Made by a program: the position numbers and the translations under genes. From a virus, in the IMG/VR virus record IMGVR_UViG_3300042549_008027, positions 1 through 31,166 of that record: DNA of 31,166 nt; one strand, 5' to 3'. Below the pieces are notes generated by a model, which ran no database searches, was not told where the DNA came from, and saw only the letters and a program-made list of their open reading frames with translations. Shown piece by piece: positions 21,501 to 30,745 of this stretch. Position 1 is the stretch's first letter. Each line of letters starts with the position of its first letter.

Positions 21501-23432
21501 ATCTAATCCAGCTCCAACTTTTCTTCCGCTATAATAACCCAATTCGGTATTAATTGACATCCTATAGGTATTCTCCATTACCGGTAATAAAACTCCATCT
21601 TTTTCTCTGCCTATTTGAGATTGCACATGCATCAATAAGTAATTAGATAGCTGTGGAATCTGTCTTACGTCCATTCCGCTTTCTAGTGCATCAACCAAAG
21701 CAGTTGCGAAACGTTTAGACCTGCCTGCTGTTGTTCTCATTTCCGCTGGGAGTGTTTCAATAGATTGTTGTGAGGAAGCGTATATTGACCTTGTTAAGGT
21801 ATCATCAAACTGACCTGTTCTTAAAGCTTCCTCATAGGATGCCACAATTCTCCTTCCTCTTTGAGCAGTAGAATCTATTGCTTCTTGTGAGGAAAAAATT
21901 TCACCATGAAAAGCCGGAGCAAGGGGATCTGTTATAACCAATTCACCCACCTTGCCTTGTAAGATAATATTTGCCATATCTGTTTGACCCATAACGGCTA
22001 ATTCTTTTTTGATATTAACCAAAGAAGTTACAGTTGAATATCTACTTAATCTATCATCTAGCTCAGCAGTTGATCCAACTCCTTTAATGTTGAATGTTTT
22101 ACCCTCTCTCATAAAGTTAAATCGAATAGTTTCTGCGTCCATTCCAGATGCAGATTTGTCTATGTCACTTTTTAGAAATTTTCTTTTTTCAAATTCTTCT
22201 GGACTTAGATTCTCTAATCCTTTTGCTTCAAGCGCTGTTAATTCTGCTTGCATGTTTGATCTCATCTTGTTAATAAAATTTTTGTTCAAAAGAGTAGAAC
22301 CATCAAATGGTCTTTCAAATTGATTCTTTAATTCATTATATCTTGCCAATGATTCAGGTGATAAAGATGCTACTTTTCTTGAGTCTTTAATTGCTTCTAA
22401 TACGCTAGGGTCATCTATTGCAATCCCAGCTATTGCTGCATTATTTCTTGATATTATTCCAAGCTCTTCCATTGAGTTTAATGCTGATTGCAAAGTCCTT
22501 GGTTGACCATAAAAAGCTGCTGCTTCGTCTAGCTCTCTTGCACTTAACGGTGCTACTCTATTTGCAATTTCTTCTGCAGTTTGTCTTCCTAATGCTGCTC
22601 TAACTAAGTCTTCTCCAACTAATGTTTGATCTTCTAAATGAGCTAAAGCTATTTTTCTTAAATCACTTGTTGTATCAAATATTTTTACAGAATCACCAAA
22701 AGTAGCATGAGTTGAATCTAGGTTTTTTGCTAGACTAAGTAAATCGTTTCCAGCCAAAGAAACTCCATCTAAGGAAAAGATACCCTTACCTCTTTTGGCT
22801 GCTTTCATAAACAGTTTGCCTAATTCTCCTTTTTTTAGTGACTCAAGTATTTCTTCATTAGAAAATAATCCACCTGCACCACCACTAGTTCTATATAAGA
22901 GTTCATTTAATTGAGAACCAGTTAACTCAACATCCTTAACAAAAGCTCTAACAAAGGTTCCAGAGTCTTTTGTTTGAAACATAAATCCTCTTCCTTCTGA
23001 AACATCTTTCAAAACATTTTTTGCTGTTTCCTTAGCTCCTTGGGGGATTCTAGCAGATCCAACGGTAAAGGTTAAGTCATTAACGTTATCAATTCCAAAA
23101 GTTCTCATTAGTTCTGCATCGGTTCTCAGACTTGCTTTGATGGACCTAGTTCTTTCGTTGAATCCAGCCAGTCCCCTCATTGAACCCGATTGTCCAGGAC
23201 CACCTCCAGTTATTCTTTGAAAGCCAGTTAAGCCAGATATGTCTGCTGCGGCAAAAGCTTCTTCTGCAGTGCTGTATCTTATTCCTGTAGAGTTCATCAC
23301 ATAAGTTATTCTTCCGGAACTAACTTCTGCTTTAATAATATTACCTGAACCATAAACAATATTTTTCAATGCTCTTCTATGCACTTGGAGATATTCAGGA
23401 GCATAATAGCTAGGCGGAAAATTCATTGGCAT
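18594..23432 (-). CDS. Giant virion/tail protein, 1612 residues, unknown family
   Basis: One intact frame. I do not recognise a named domain. Residues 1-100 are mixed, with a Gly-rich turn near 76-84; most of the rest is long, charged and helical with many short Asp/Glu/Lys/Ser-rich segments, suited to an extended structural protein. A single hydrophobic helix (AGYAGLAIIAASFAYQ, about 1499-1514) is preceded by a Gly-rich hinge and basic residues and followed by a Pro/Gly/Ser-rich tail (GPPLLPGG onward). The ATG at 23432 overlaps the stop of the 2222-residue gene as TAATG and has AGGAG seven bases upstream. Sitting between a tape-measure-position protein and the hub, it may be a second tail-lumen or ejected protein. 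This is inference; a minor structural protein is equally possible. Confidence 0.75.
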   Translation of the reverse strand: MPMNFPPSYYAPEYLQVHRRALKNIVYGSGNIIKAEVSSGRITYVMNSTGIRYSTAEEAFAAADISGLTGFQRITGGGPGQSGSMRGLAGFNERTRSIKASLRTDAELMRTFGIDNVNDLTFTVGSARIPQGAKETAKNVLKDVSEGRGFMFQTKDSGTFVRAFVKDVELTGSQLNELLYRTSGGAGGLFSNEEILESLKKGELGKLFMKAAKRGKGIFSLDGVSLAGNDLLSLAKNLDSTHATFGDSVKIFDTTSDLRKIALAHLEDQTLVGEDLVRAALGRQTAEEIANRVAPLSARELDEAAAFYGQPRTLQSALNSMEELGIISRNNAAIAGIAIDDPSVLEAIKDSRKVASLSPESLARYNELKNQFERPFDGSTLLNKNFINKMRSNMQAELTALEAKGLENLSPEEFEKRKFLKSDIDKSASGMDAETIRFNFMREGKTFNIKGVGSTAELDDRLSRYSTVTSLVNIKKELAVMGQTDMANIILQGKVGELVITDPLAPAFHGEIFSSQEAIDSTAQRGRRIVASYEEALRTGQFDDTLTRSIYASSQQSIETLPAEMRTTAGRSKRFATALVDALESGMDVRQIPQLSNYLLMHVQSQIGREKDGVLLPVMENTYRMSINTELGYYSGRKVGAGLDNSTLEDVTKVRLKSGADEIGLMNFKIRGHDMLMSGHAANIFHHSLGTFDLDDKGIPMMRTMDIFGEGGEKIGERIGFFTFRQPTGPGEYILSMAEFDTETIRATFGKNKSYVSALNEIVERGDASGIQKIIHRMVSPQEMTEMQMNTMNRTLLSGANPNTIQAELNEAMIDVMNRSSSPAVKITQDIINDLNGLKYGSPLAMDRKRYDNLIKAGVSKEFLEPNYAQGNIFKLFAESGDYGLEKSSIDEIINSSLFSSSEKQKIKNLANSGQGKKALQALAEMVQFGTPEEVAKRQLFMSNLVTQEFGLKQLRAVETADSLGLYINRLTLVTASTRQSDEILKHLDPADVLKLKENYKVGLIAPGSAIDFNINMNTGARINATDTISYYTEELNNSIVTSIRRASADGADLRGIENALAKLTGRFDKPAAAILLESGAESVFQQGRFVGALRALAYKQGIEDPDLLSSVDASVLKQRATMGDNAEYLRGIIEGFEAHSSEIDPANELANKFISSLKDAGTTPDDINDTLVRTIGAKSGRYAGLTRSSEEAARNLAGARSTFQNFGVDRSKPFMSEAVVTSEGRQAANQVLNLQEKMSKELDAMFSGAINGTEDMSQLATFRRSIESQMMGQKVYESILDSANKTNSSIQEVIDSIDTISPMRRGLRDIGSLVTGEEDADELAKLVNGARDARAMAHYKRQSGLMDLADQYDAIKSSPKVDTELNVYNTMNTHRRMQGIDPVIDPAMEALNVDSGKRIQDLGLSDELFNQVRDMRRISRIRQNLTPELEGLLSKRGSAIDLAPTTLDDADRAAMLGDEAMDAAGGGVGGGDGTKYRRIGDSFRDGAMKKAFENPTIRKAGYAGLAIIAASFAYQHSKGRSPEDVSGPPLLPGGSAYEQMPQRSPQMPQTSMFSGYNQGTSYSVNLEGSSDQINSFRSAAGSVAPGSVNSTMYKGLPNLGSDPYSQVASSF

Positions 23433-26400
23433 TATCTAACTCCTGCATTAATATTAATTGAATTTGATCCAAAAGGATTTCTTACTGGTGATACTGATCC
23501 AGAAACTCCCATGCGAGACATCATTGCCCTCAGTTGAGCTGCTGTATCTTGGCTATCGTTTCCTCCAAAGAAAGAAGGATAAGATGGGTTAGATAAATTT
23601 GCTTCACGTATCTGTTGTGGATAGTAACCCATTTGAGACATTTCAAGACCCATCGATTGACCGGTTTTAATTTTAACATGTTCAAGATTAGTATTTGGAT
23701 GCCAGCCTTCCCAGTTCTGAGATGGCAGTTCGTGTCTAGAAAAATAATCAGCTAGATCCGGTTTTTCTTCTACAGGCATTCCCCAAGCTGATTGGTAAAT
23801 TCTTCTTTCTAGTCTTCCCGCTGTAGAAAGAATTTGTTCTCTTTCATTTTCTGGGGCATTAATCATTGCCTTAAAATGCTCCCTCTTTCTTTTTGGCACT
23901 GAAAGTGAAAGGGTTTCTAATGATGGAGTTTCCAAATCTGCTCCATACATAGTTCTTCTTGCAGCGGACTGGAAACTAGATGCAGCTGCAGCATCACCTG
24001 ATGCTTGGGCTTGATTTGCTAAACTTGTATTTTTTACATAACTTAGAATATCTGTATATTCTTCAAGTGCTAATTCTTTTTTTCTTGTTTCTGGAATAAA
24101 TCTGTCACCAGTTATTGCCTCATGCAAATTTCCTCTTATAGAAGAAGCAAAGCCAGCTGCTCCACCTATAATAGAACCTAAGGTTTTACCCCTTGCGCCT
24201 CTGCCAAACATGGAGCCAGCTGCTGCCAATGCTGCTGTTGCAACAATTGGATTTCTTTGAGAAGCTTTATTGACCATTGGTTCAATGAAACTTTCATACG
24301 GCCTTTGCCATTCTGGGAAGGTAGCACCATAAACATTTCTTCTTTCCCAGTCTTCAGTCGCGGTTCTTTTGTTCATGAATTTAGTGTTAAAGAAAGTATC
24401 TCTATGAGCTAAGTATTCTCCAACTCTACTGACTGCATGAATTCTAGGATTCATTCCCATTTCTTCAGCTGTAGAATCTTTATACTTATATGGAGAAAAA
24501 TCATATTTACTTGTAGTGTCTGCTACTTGATCTCTTATTGTTTGTACTTTTATTTTTTCGTCGGGAGAAAGAGAGCCAGTTTGTATTTGATTATTTAAAG
24601 ACCTAAACTGCTTAGAGTAAGGAGCTACGTCAGCAAGAATATCTAATTGGTTTAATTTTCCATACTTTCCAGTTTCATCAGCTGATACTGTATTGAATCT
24701 TTCATACCCTTTTCCAGGAAGTCTAATTTCTCCATCGGCAACTTTTGTAAATGGGTCTCCTCTTTGGAAGTCTGTGAAGTATTCGGCCCCTGGAAGGAAT
24801 GGATATTTCTCTCCCATTGTATTTCTAATTGGGTTAATATAATTAACGTTAGATCTTTCTTTTGGAATGAATCTTCTAACTACTTCAGAAATTTCAAGGT
24901 TACCAAGAGCTCCCTCGCCTCCCATAGGAGCATCACCAAGTCCACCTAAGTTTAAGTCCCAAAATGATCTAGTAGAACCATATCCTTTTGCTGCCGATTG
25001 CAAAACTGACCTTTGAGGTTCGTAGTCACTTTGTCCAAATCCAAGCGATTCTCTTACTTGACCAAAAGTAAATCCATAGATACCAGCCATTTCTTGGACC
25101 CTATAGCCCAACTCTCCTGCTTGTATTCCTATTTTATTGGACTCAACTGGTTCTCCGGCACGAACTATTGAGGGGCTCATTACCCCAGGAACCTTAGGTG
25201 GACCGTATCCAACAGCATCTCTTAGAGTGGAGTTATATCCGCCAATAGTGGATTGAACCTGCCTGCTGGCGGTTCCCATTGGAGCTGACGCTTGCGACAA
25301 CATCGAGTTACTGCGTCCAATAGCCATCGTTGAGGCGCCGTATGAGCCACCCCCTGAGGATCCAGTGCCACCGTACCCCATGCCACCGCCAAAACCCCCC
25401 TGAGAAGCTTCCATATAGCCTGTGGTGTCATATGCCCCGGACTCTCCTGCCCTTTGATAGCTTGCTAGACCCTGCTTCAGTTCATCTTCGTGCATTTTAA
25501 TCTGAGGCTTAAGAACCTTGCCGATTGTCATATTGGCAAGTGCGGTAGCTGGACCAAATGGACCAGTAAAGTATTCTCCGCTAACCGGGTAGGGTCTATC
25601 TTCGTAGTGTTGACGCTCAAAGCGATATGGGTCGAATGGTCTTAGTGGAGAAAAGTCATATCCATAAGCTAATTTTTCTAAAGGAGATTCAAATGAATCA
25701 GATGTATAAGTTCCAGCTTCTTTTAGTTTTCTATAATAGGATGGACGGTAGTACATTGTTTTTCCGCCCATGAAAGGCGTATTACCCAAAGCCCAGAATC
25801 TACCTTGCTTGATTGGGACTTCGCCCTCAAGAAGTTGTTTCTTCTTTTCTTCGGCTGACATTCCACCAGGAATTAAACCTGCACCTAAAGCTTGTACCTC
25901 AACAATACCTCTTGCCATTTTGGTCGTAAAGTACGGAGAATAAACTCTTTCTCCATTTTTATCTTTTTCGTTAGTAAAGCCACCGATAGTTCTATCTGCA
26001 GCTAATAAAGTTGTACCTCCTGCAAAAATAGGCAAAACTCTTTTACCCACCATGCCACGCATATACATGTCGACTGGTCCACCATATTTGCTTTGATCTA
26101 ATTGGAGTCCAAACGTACCAAAGTATTTATTTACTCTAGAGACAAGATGAGAAGCAGCTACTGAACCAGTTGAAAATGCATCTTGGTTCTTGTAGGTTCC
26201 AAGTCCCATTGCACTTTTAATAGCACCTGCTGGATTTCTTGCAAGGGCTGTGCCAAAAGTTGGAACAAAAGTAAAGTCTTGACCAGTACCAAGGGTATTA
26301 ACAGCATCATCGCTTATTTGATATGGTGCAGAACCAAATGCTTTTCTGCCAAATGGTAAAGCTCTAGAGAATGGTCTTCTGATAGAAGTACCAACCATTG

Positions 26401-29400
26401 AATCTGCACCTGTAACAAAGGGGGAAAATAATGAAGCTACATCTTCACTAGCTTGGGTTCTCCTGGACACTTCCCTAAGAGCATTTTTAGCATTTGCTAC
26501 TCCAGACAATTCTCCCTTAAAGGTTGCGTGAGCACTAAAGTTGAATAGATTTCCTAACGCACCAATTCTAGCTTCTATAGCGTCATTGAGACCAATCTTA
26601 CCTTGCTTTTGAAGTTCTCTAATTGCTTTTGTAGTCTCAGTAAAAACATCTTCTGTTTCATTGAGCATCTGGTTTTTTAGAGATATTAACTTAAATACTT
26701 CATTGGAGGCTTCATCTAATCTTGTATTAATAACACCTGATCTAGGAGCTAATTGTGATGAAGAATTAAAAAATGATTGATCTAAATATCTATTTAATTT
26801 AGAATGAGCTGCCATCATTTCTCTTGGATCTTTTCCGGCACTTCTCAGTTTGGATACTGTGCTGGCTAAGTCTTTTGTTAATCTTTCATGTACATCCCTG
26901 AAGCTTTGGAAAGATGTTACTTGAGACGAACTTGCTCCGTTAGAAGTAAACAAATCTGGCCTAGAAGATTCAAGTGATGATCTAACCCTAGAATGTATAC
27001 CTGATCCAAAAATTTTACTTCTAAAACTATCAACTGCAGATAATATTTCTTTTTGATTAAATCTTGTTTTACCAAGATCATCTACTACAGATAAGGTTCC
27101 CTCAGCATCATCTAAGCCTTGTAGCATTAATTTTCTAGTGGCACCTTTTTCCCTGAAGGTAATAGACTTATCCTTAGAGGAAAGAAGTTTAGCCATTGTA
27201 GCTGAATTCTCAATATCGTAAGAACGCTTCTTGAATCTTTGACCTAACCTAAATAAAGAGTTGGGCTGCTCTTCATCAATATCAAAAGCTTTCTTAAACC
27301 TTGCCATCCCTCCAGTTCTACCGGCCATTCGAGTCTTGCCAGCTATTTCATCAGCTGATTGTCCAGTCAATCCTGCAGCATTTCTTGCCTCTCTACTTAT
27401 TAGCTCAGTGCTTGAAGAAGATATTGGTCTATAAGAACCTGCTATTGTTTTTGCGTCAAGCATTCCTCTTTGGTCTTGAGTGAATCCCGTCAAAGAACCC
27501 TTAGAGCCTTTATTCTTTGCAAATAGATAAAAATCTGGTCTAGCCTCTTGTGCCCCTAAAAATGGTTGAACAGATCTAGAGGAAACATATTGCAGTAACG
27601 GAGCTTCTTTAGCGGCTCTTAAAGATTGATAACCAAACATATCTGCTGGGTTAAAGTTGAGGATTGGGATTTTAAACTCAGAAGCCATAAAATCTTTAGC
27701 GCCAGAAAAAACGCTCTTGACTTTAGTGAAATCTAATATCTCTCCATTTCTAGTTTGATAAACTCCACCTACTCTTGTTTGACCAAGGGTTTGCGTTGCC
27801 GATCCAAGGCCTCTGGTTAAAGGATCTCTTGTAGCTTGCAATGATGCTATTTGAGTAATAGCTTTTTGCTGTTCTTCGGACAAATGAGAGAACATACCTC
27901 TTTCAACAGCATCATCAATTAGAACTGGCTTTAATCCAAATATGCCTCCAGAGCCAGAAAAAAAGCCTGTTGTTAAACCCTTGTTCTCGAGGAGATAATC
28001 CCTCATGTATCCAAAGTCAGTTGGATCAAAACCCTTTTGTGCTATATTCTTAGATATAACACTTTCTGATAATAATTTTCCATTAGATTCAGTTAATGGA
28101 ACACCTAATGTTTTTGCAGTTTTTCTTAATAAAAAACTTTTCTTTTCACTTGTTAAATCACCAACAAAATCACCATAACTTTGTTTTGTTGGTTTTAGTA
28201 TTGAAGATACTTGTTCTCCAATTTGATTTTTAGATACTTGATTCCATTGAGAACGAATATTTAAATCTAAATTTTTTCTAAAATCTTGAGCTACAAATAA
28301 ACTGTCAACTTCTTCTAGTGACTGTCTAAGGGCACTTCCCCCAGGGATTGCACTAGCAAAATCTTTTCCGCCTTTTATCCTTTGAAAGCGTTTGATAATT
28401 TCGTCAAAGAATTCATCGCCCTCTACATTGATTTTATTTCTACCTAATTGTATTCTTGATTCTACAGATACTGAAGCATTTCTTTTTGGCAACTGGTTTA
28501 TATTTAAGTTGTCTACAAAACCGGCTGCTGCTTTTCTATCTACGTTATATCCAGAAACTAATTTATTTTCTAGCTGATCTTTATATTCGTCTCTTAATTT
28601 GCCCTGATAAAAACTACTAGAAGTAAATCTTTCCGCAGATGGACCACCTTTACCTAGTGCATCAAAACTATCGGCTAATCTTGTTAGGTTACTTGAATGT
28701 TGTGATTGTATTTTGTTTATAGAATTATCTAAAATAGTTTTAGAATCAGTTCCAGTAAGTCCCTTAAGTTTTAATCTAGTATGATTTTGTTTTACAGCTT
28801 CAGTTAATATATCTGATTTAGGTAAATTAAACTTTTTGGTTAAATTGCCTAATGCTTGTTCTCTAGTTAATTTTCCAGAAACAACATCATGAGCAACACC
28901 TAGTGAATGAAATTCATTTTTAAAAGCTTTAAACCCAGAAGACATTCCTCTTAGCCCAGGGAATGAATCTAAAACTCCAAAACCATCATCTGATTCAGAT
29001 ACAAAAAAAGATTTTGCTCCAGCTGTTAATGTTTTTAACTTGCCAGCATTTGCGTCAGATGCTCTCCTACTGGCGTCTTGAGCACCGTGTCTAGCCGCTC
29101 TCCAAGCTTGTACAAATTCAGGTTGAGCATTGTCTGCTTCTTGAACGCCTGCAGCAAAAGCTCCACTTGTTCTAGAGGAAAGTTTAATACCCTTGTTTAA
29201 TACATCAGCAGCATCGTGTCCAACTTCGGCAAGGACTGACTTAAGGTCAAATGCAAATCCTGCTGCTTTTTGTTTTACTGGACTTAGCGCACTTAAATCA
29301 TTCATTGAATTAGCTAAAGTCGTTAGCGAACTCTTTCCAGCAGCTCCAGCAGCACCTAAAGCTTCAAATGGAAGAATCATTGTAGCTACGTTAATTGTCG

Positions 29401-30100
29401 AAGTCTTAACAAAATCAGTTAATACGTCTGCTGGGTTATACCAATTAACTTTTTTCTTATCTTGGTTATATCCAAATAATGGTTCAGTAATAGCTTTTTG
29501 AGTTACATACAATGCTGGAAGTTCATACGGCATTCTTCTGCCTGCTCGAACTAGCTGCTTCTGGATTTGATCTCTTGTCAAGAATGCTTCGCTTGATTCG
29601 CTACTTACGCCAGTTCCAGTGCTCTTCTTGCCCTGTTCGCTAAGAGGTGCAAAGAATTTTCTAGCACTTCTTCTGCCATCATATCCAGTAGTTAATTTTC
29701 CATCAACTTTTTCAACTAATCTAGAATAATCATCCACTCCACCAATTTGGCGATTTACAGATTCTAATTCATCAAGACCTTGCCTAAGATCTAAGATTCC
29801 TTTTACTAGCCTTGTAGATGGTCTATCTAAATGGCCAGCTTTAATTGCTGCGTCAGAGGAATCTTGTAAAAACTTTCCTAGTCTTAGTCCACCTGATTTA
29901 GTTAGTCTAGATGCTACAGTTGTGACTACCATTGCGGTAGCTGCTGAACCCAAGAACTTCATCATTGGGTGGCCATCAAGGGCCTTGCCTATCATGCCAC
30001 TACCGGGACTCGGAGTTTGTGTCTCTCCCTCTTGAGAAGGCAATTCACGAGAAGATACACCATACCCTATGTTGTGTATTGGCCCTCTATCTCTAAACAC
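23432..30100 (-). CDS. Putative tape measure protein, 2222 residues
   Basis: The tape-measure call is mainly positional: the gene follows two tail assembly chaperone-like genes and precedes the hub genes. Seen: a hydrophobic N-terminal segment (MMKFLGSAATAMVVTTVASRL, about 46-66), long helical Lys/Ser/Asp-rich stretches up to about 1200, a hydrophobic patch near 1350-1375, aromatic and proline-rich segments (RPFDPYRFERQHYEDRPYPV) in the 1400s, a glycine-rich linker near 1567-1594, a glycine-zipper hydrophobic segment near 1950-1990, and an ordered C-terminus with LPSQNWEGWHP. The start is GTG at 30100 with AGGAG six bases upstream. At the usual 1.5 angstrom per residue ruler relation, 2222 residues would fit a tail of about 330 nm. 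The C-terminal third does not look like a simple coiled ruler, so a composite role is possible. Confidence 0.68.
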   Translation of the reverse strand: MFRDRGPIHNIGYGVSSRELPSQEGETQTPSPGSGMIGKALDGHPMMKFLGSAATAMVVTTVASRLTKSGGLRLGKFLQDSSDAAIKAGHLDRPSTRLVKGILDLRQGLDELESVNRQIGGVDDYSRLVEKVDGKLTTGYDGRRSARKFFAPLSEQGKKSTGTGVSSESSEAFLTRDQIQKQLVRAGRRMPYELPALYVTQKAITEPLFGYNQDKKKVNWYNPADVLTDFVKTSTINVATMILPFEALGAAGAAGKSSLTTLANSMNDLSALSPVKQKAAGFAFDLKSVLAEVGHDAADVLNKGIKLSSRTSGAFAAGVQEADNAQPEFVQAWRAARHGAQDASRRASDANAGKLKTLTAGAKSFFVSESDDGFGVLDSFPGLRGMSSGFKAFKNEFHSLGVAHDVVSGKLTREQALGNLTKKFNLPKSDILTEAVKQNHTRLKLKGLTGTDSKTILDNSINKIQSQHSSNLTRLADSFDALGKGGPSAERFTSSSFYQGKLRDEYKDQLENKLVSGYNVDRKAAAGFVDNLNINQLPKRNASVSVESRIQLGRNKINVEGDEFFDEIIKRFQRIKGGKDFASAIPGGSALRQSLEEVDSLFVAQDFRKNLDLNIRSQWNQVSKNQIGEQVSSILKPTKQSYGDFVGDLTSEKKSFLLRKTAKTLGVPLTESNGKLLSESVISKNIAQKGFDPTDFGYMRDYLLENKGLTTGFFSGSGGIFGLKPVLIDDAVERGMFSHLSEEQQKAITQIASLQATRDPLTRGLGSATQTLGQTRVGGVYQTRNGEILDFTKVKSVFSGAKDFMASEFKIPILNFNPADMFGYQSLRAAKEAPLLQYVSSRSVQPFLGAQEARPDFYLFAKNKGSKGSLTGFTQDQRGMLDAKTIAGSYRPISSSSTELISREARNAAGLTGQSADEIAGKTRMAGRTGGMARFKKAFDIDEEQPNSLFRLGQRFKKRSYDIENSATMAKLLSSKDKSITFREKGATRKLMLQGLDDAEGTLSVVDDLGKTRFNQKEILSAVDSFRSKIFGSGIHSRVRSSLESSRPDLFTSNGASSSQVTSFQSFRDVHERLTKDLASTVSKLRSAGKDPREMMAAHSKLNRYLDQSFFNSSSQLAPRSGVINTRLDEASNEVFKLISLKNQMLNETEDVFTETTKAIRELQKQGKIGLNDAIEARIGALGNLFNFSAHATFKGELSGVANAKNALREVSRRTQASEDVASLFSPFVTGADSMVGTSIRRPFSRALPFGRKAFGSAPYQISDDAVNTLGTGQDFTFVPTFGTALARNPAGAIKSAMGLGTYKNQDAFSTGSVAASHLVSRVNKYFGTFGLQLDQSKYGGPVDMYMRGMVGKRVLPIFAGGTTLLAADRTIGGFTNEKDKNGERVYSPYFTTKMARGIVEVQALGAGLIPGGMSAEEKKKQLLEGEVPIKQGRFWALGNTPFMGGKTMYYRPSYYRKLKEAGTYTSDSFESPLEKLAYGYDFSPLRPFDPYRFERQHYEDRPYPVSGEYFTGPFGPATALANMTIGKVLKPQIKMHEDELKQGLASYQRAGESGAYDTTGYMEASQGGFGGGMGYGGTGSSGGGSYGASTMAIGRSNSMLSQASAPMGTASRQVQSTIGGYNSTLRDAVGYGPPKVPGVMSPSIVRAGEPVESNKIGIQAGELGYRVQEMAGIYGFTFGQVRESLGFGQSDYEPQRSVLQSAAKGYGSTRSFWDLNLGGLGDAPMGGEGALGNLEISEVVRRFIPKERSNVNYINPIRNTMGEKYPFLPGAEYFTDFQRGDPFTKVADGEIRLPGKGYERFNTVSADETGKYGKLNQLDILADVAPYSKQFRSLNNQIQTGSLSPDEKIKVQTIRDQVADTTSKYDFSPYKYKDSTAEEMGMNPRIHAVSRVGEYLAHRDTFFNTKFMNKRTATEDWERRNVYGATFPEWQRPYESFIEPMVNKASQRNPIVATAALAAAGSMFGRGARGKTLGSIIGGAAGFASSIRGNLHEAITGDRFIPETRKKELALEEYTDILSYVKNTSLANQAQASGDAAAASSFQSAARRTMYGADLETPSLETLSLSVPKRKREHFKAMINAPENEREQILSTAGRLERRIYQSAWGMPVEEKPDLADYFSRHELPSQNWEGWHPNTNLEHVKIKTGQSMGLEMSQMGYYPQQIREANLSNPSYPSFFGGNDSQDTAAQLRAMMSRMGVSGSVSPVRNPFGSNSININAGVR
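23440..23444 (-). promoter_or_regulatory. Ribosome binding site for the 1612-residue protein
   Basis: AGGAG lies seven bases before ATG 23432, inside the 3' end of the 2222-residue gene. It supports the first of two closely spaced ATGs (MPM). Confidence 0.75.
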
Positions 30101-30106
30101 TTTTTT

Positions 30107-30111
30107 CTCCT
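30107..30111 (-). promoter_or_regulatory. Ribosome binding site for the GTG-started putative tape measure gene
   Basis: AGGAG followed by GAAAAAA-type spacing places the site six A residues before GTG 30100. It is one of the strongest sites in the window and decides the non-ATG start. Confidence 0.8.
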
Positions 30112-30118
30112 AAGTTAA

Positions 30119-30745
30119 TTAACTACCCATAAGCTTTTGAGCAATTGGGTCGTTGTAACGTGCTTCACCCTCTTTACGCTTTGCATCATGTTGAGCAGCT
30201 ATTGCCTGCTGTTTCATCATTTCTTCTTCTGGGTCAATGATGTCTAGTTTGATTTGCGTTGGCTCAATACCATATGTTGATTGCTGGATCTCTATAATTT
30301 TTTCAGCTAGTGCAACTCTTTCTGCTAATTGAGAAAAAGTAAAATTATCAAGATCTTCTGGGGTATATGTATTAATAGTAGCGAGCACAAAGGCTTTCAT
30401 CAACGATCTTACTTCGCCGGCCTGTGACCTCTTTTGGTCCATAATCCTTTTGGCTACTCTAGCAGACGCAAATCCAGAAGCATCTAGGACTTCTTCAGAT
30501 ATTGAACTTACCGCTCCTGCTGGAATTTTATCTACATTAAAATTGTCAGGATATACTACTGTTTTTTCTAATATAAAATCTTCAGCATCTGCGGAAGAGT
30601 ATCCGTCTGAGTTCTGATATTCTGATATTTTATCAAACTCAGCAAAAGTTAATTCTCGGAAGAGAAGATCAATCCCCTTTAAGCTAACGCTGTAAAGGGG
30701 ACCATATTTAATCTTTAATTCTACAAGAACTTCAGGATCTATCAT
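30119..30745 (-). CDS. Tail assembly chaperone-like protein 2 (long form)
   Basis: 208 residues. The N-terminal 95 residues align by eye with the upstream 138-residue protein: YGPLYSVSL at 14-22, FRELTFAEF at 29-37, an acidic region, YPD at 65-67, and ISEEVLDASGF at 82-92. It then extends with a helical domain (KAFVLATINTYTPEDLDNFTFSQLAERV) and a charged C-terminus. Tail assembly chaperones bind the tape measure protein during tube assembly and are absent from mature tails; their genes stand immediately before the tape measure gene, as here. The ATG at 30745 follows the TAA of the 138-residue gene with no gap and in the same frame. Family assignment is from context and the two-gene pattern, not from a firm motif. 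Confidence 0.72.
   Translation of the reverse strand: MIDPEVLVELKIKYGPLYSVSLKGIDLLFRELTFAEFDKISEYQNSDGYSSADAEDFILEKTVVYPDNFNVDKIPAGAVSSISEEVLDASGFASARVAKRIMDQKRSQAGEVRSLMKAFVLATINTYTPEDLDNFTFSQLAERVALAEKIIEIQQSTYGIEPTQIKLDIIDPEEEMMKQQAIAAQHDAKRKEGEARYNDPIAQKLMGS

Noticed and set aside
25222-25431. A 69-codon minus-strand frame with Arg/Cys-rich sequence
   Set aside because: It is an alternate-frame reading of the glycine-rich, GC-rich linker of the 2222-residue gene.
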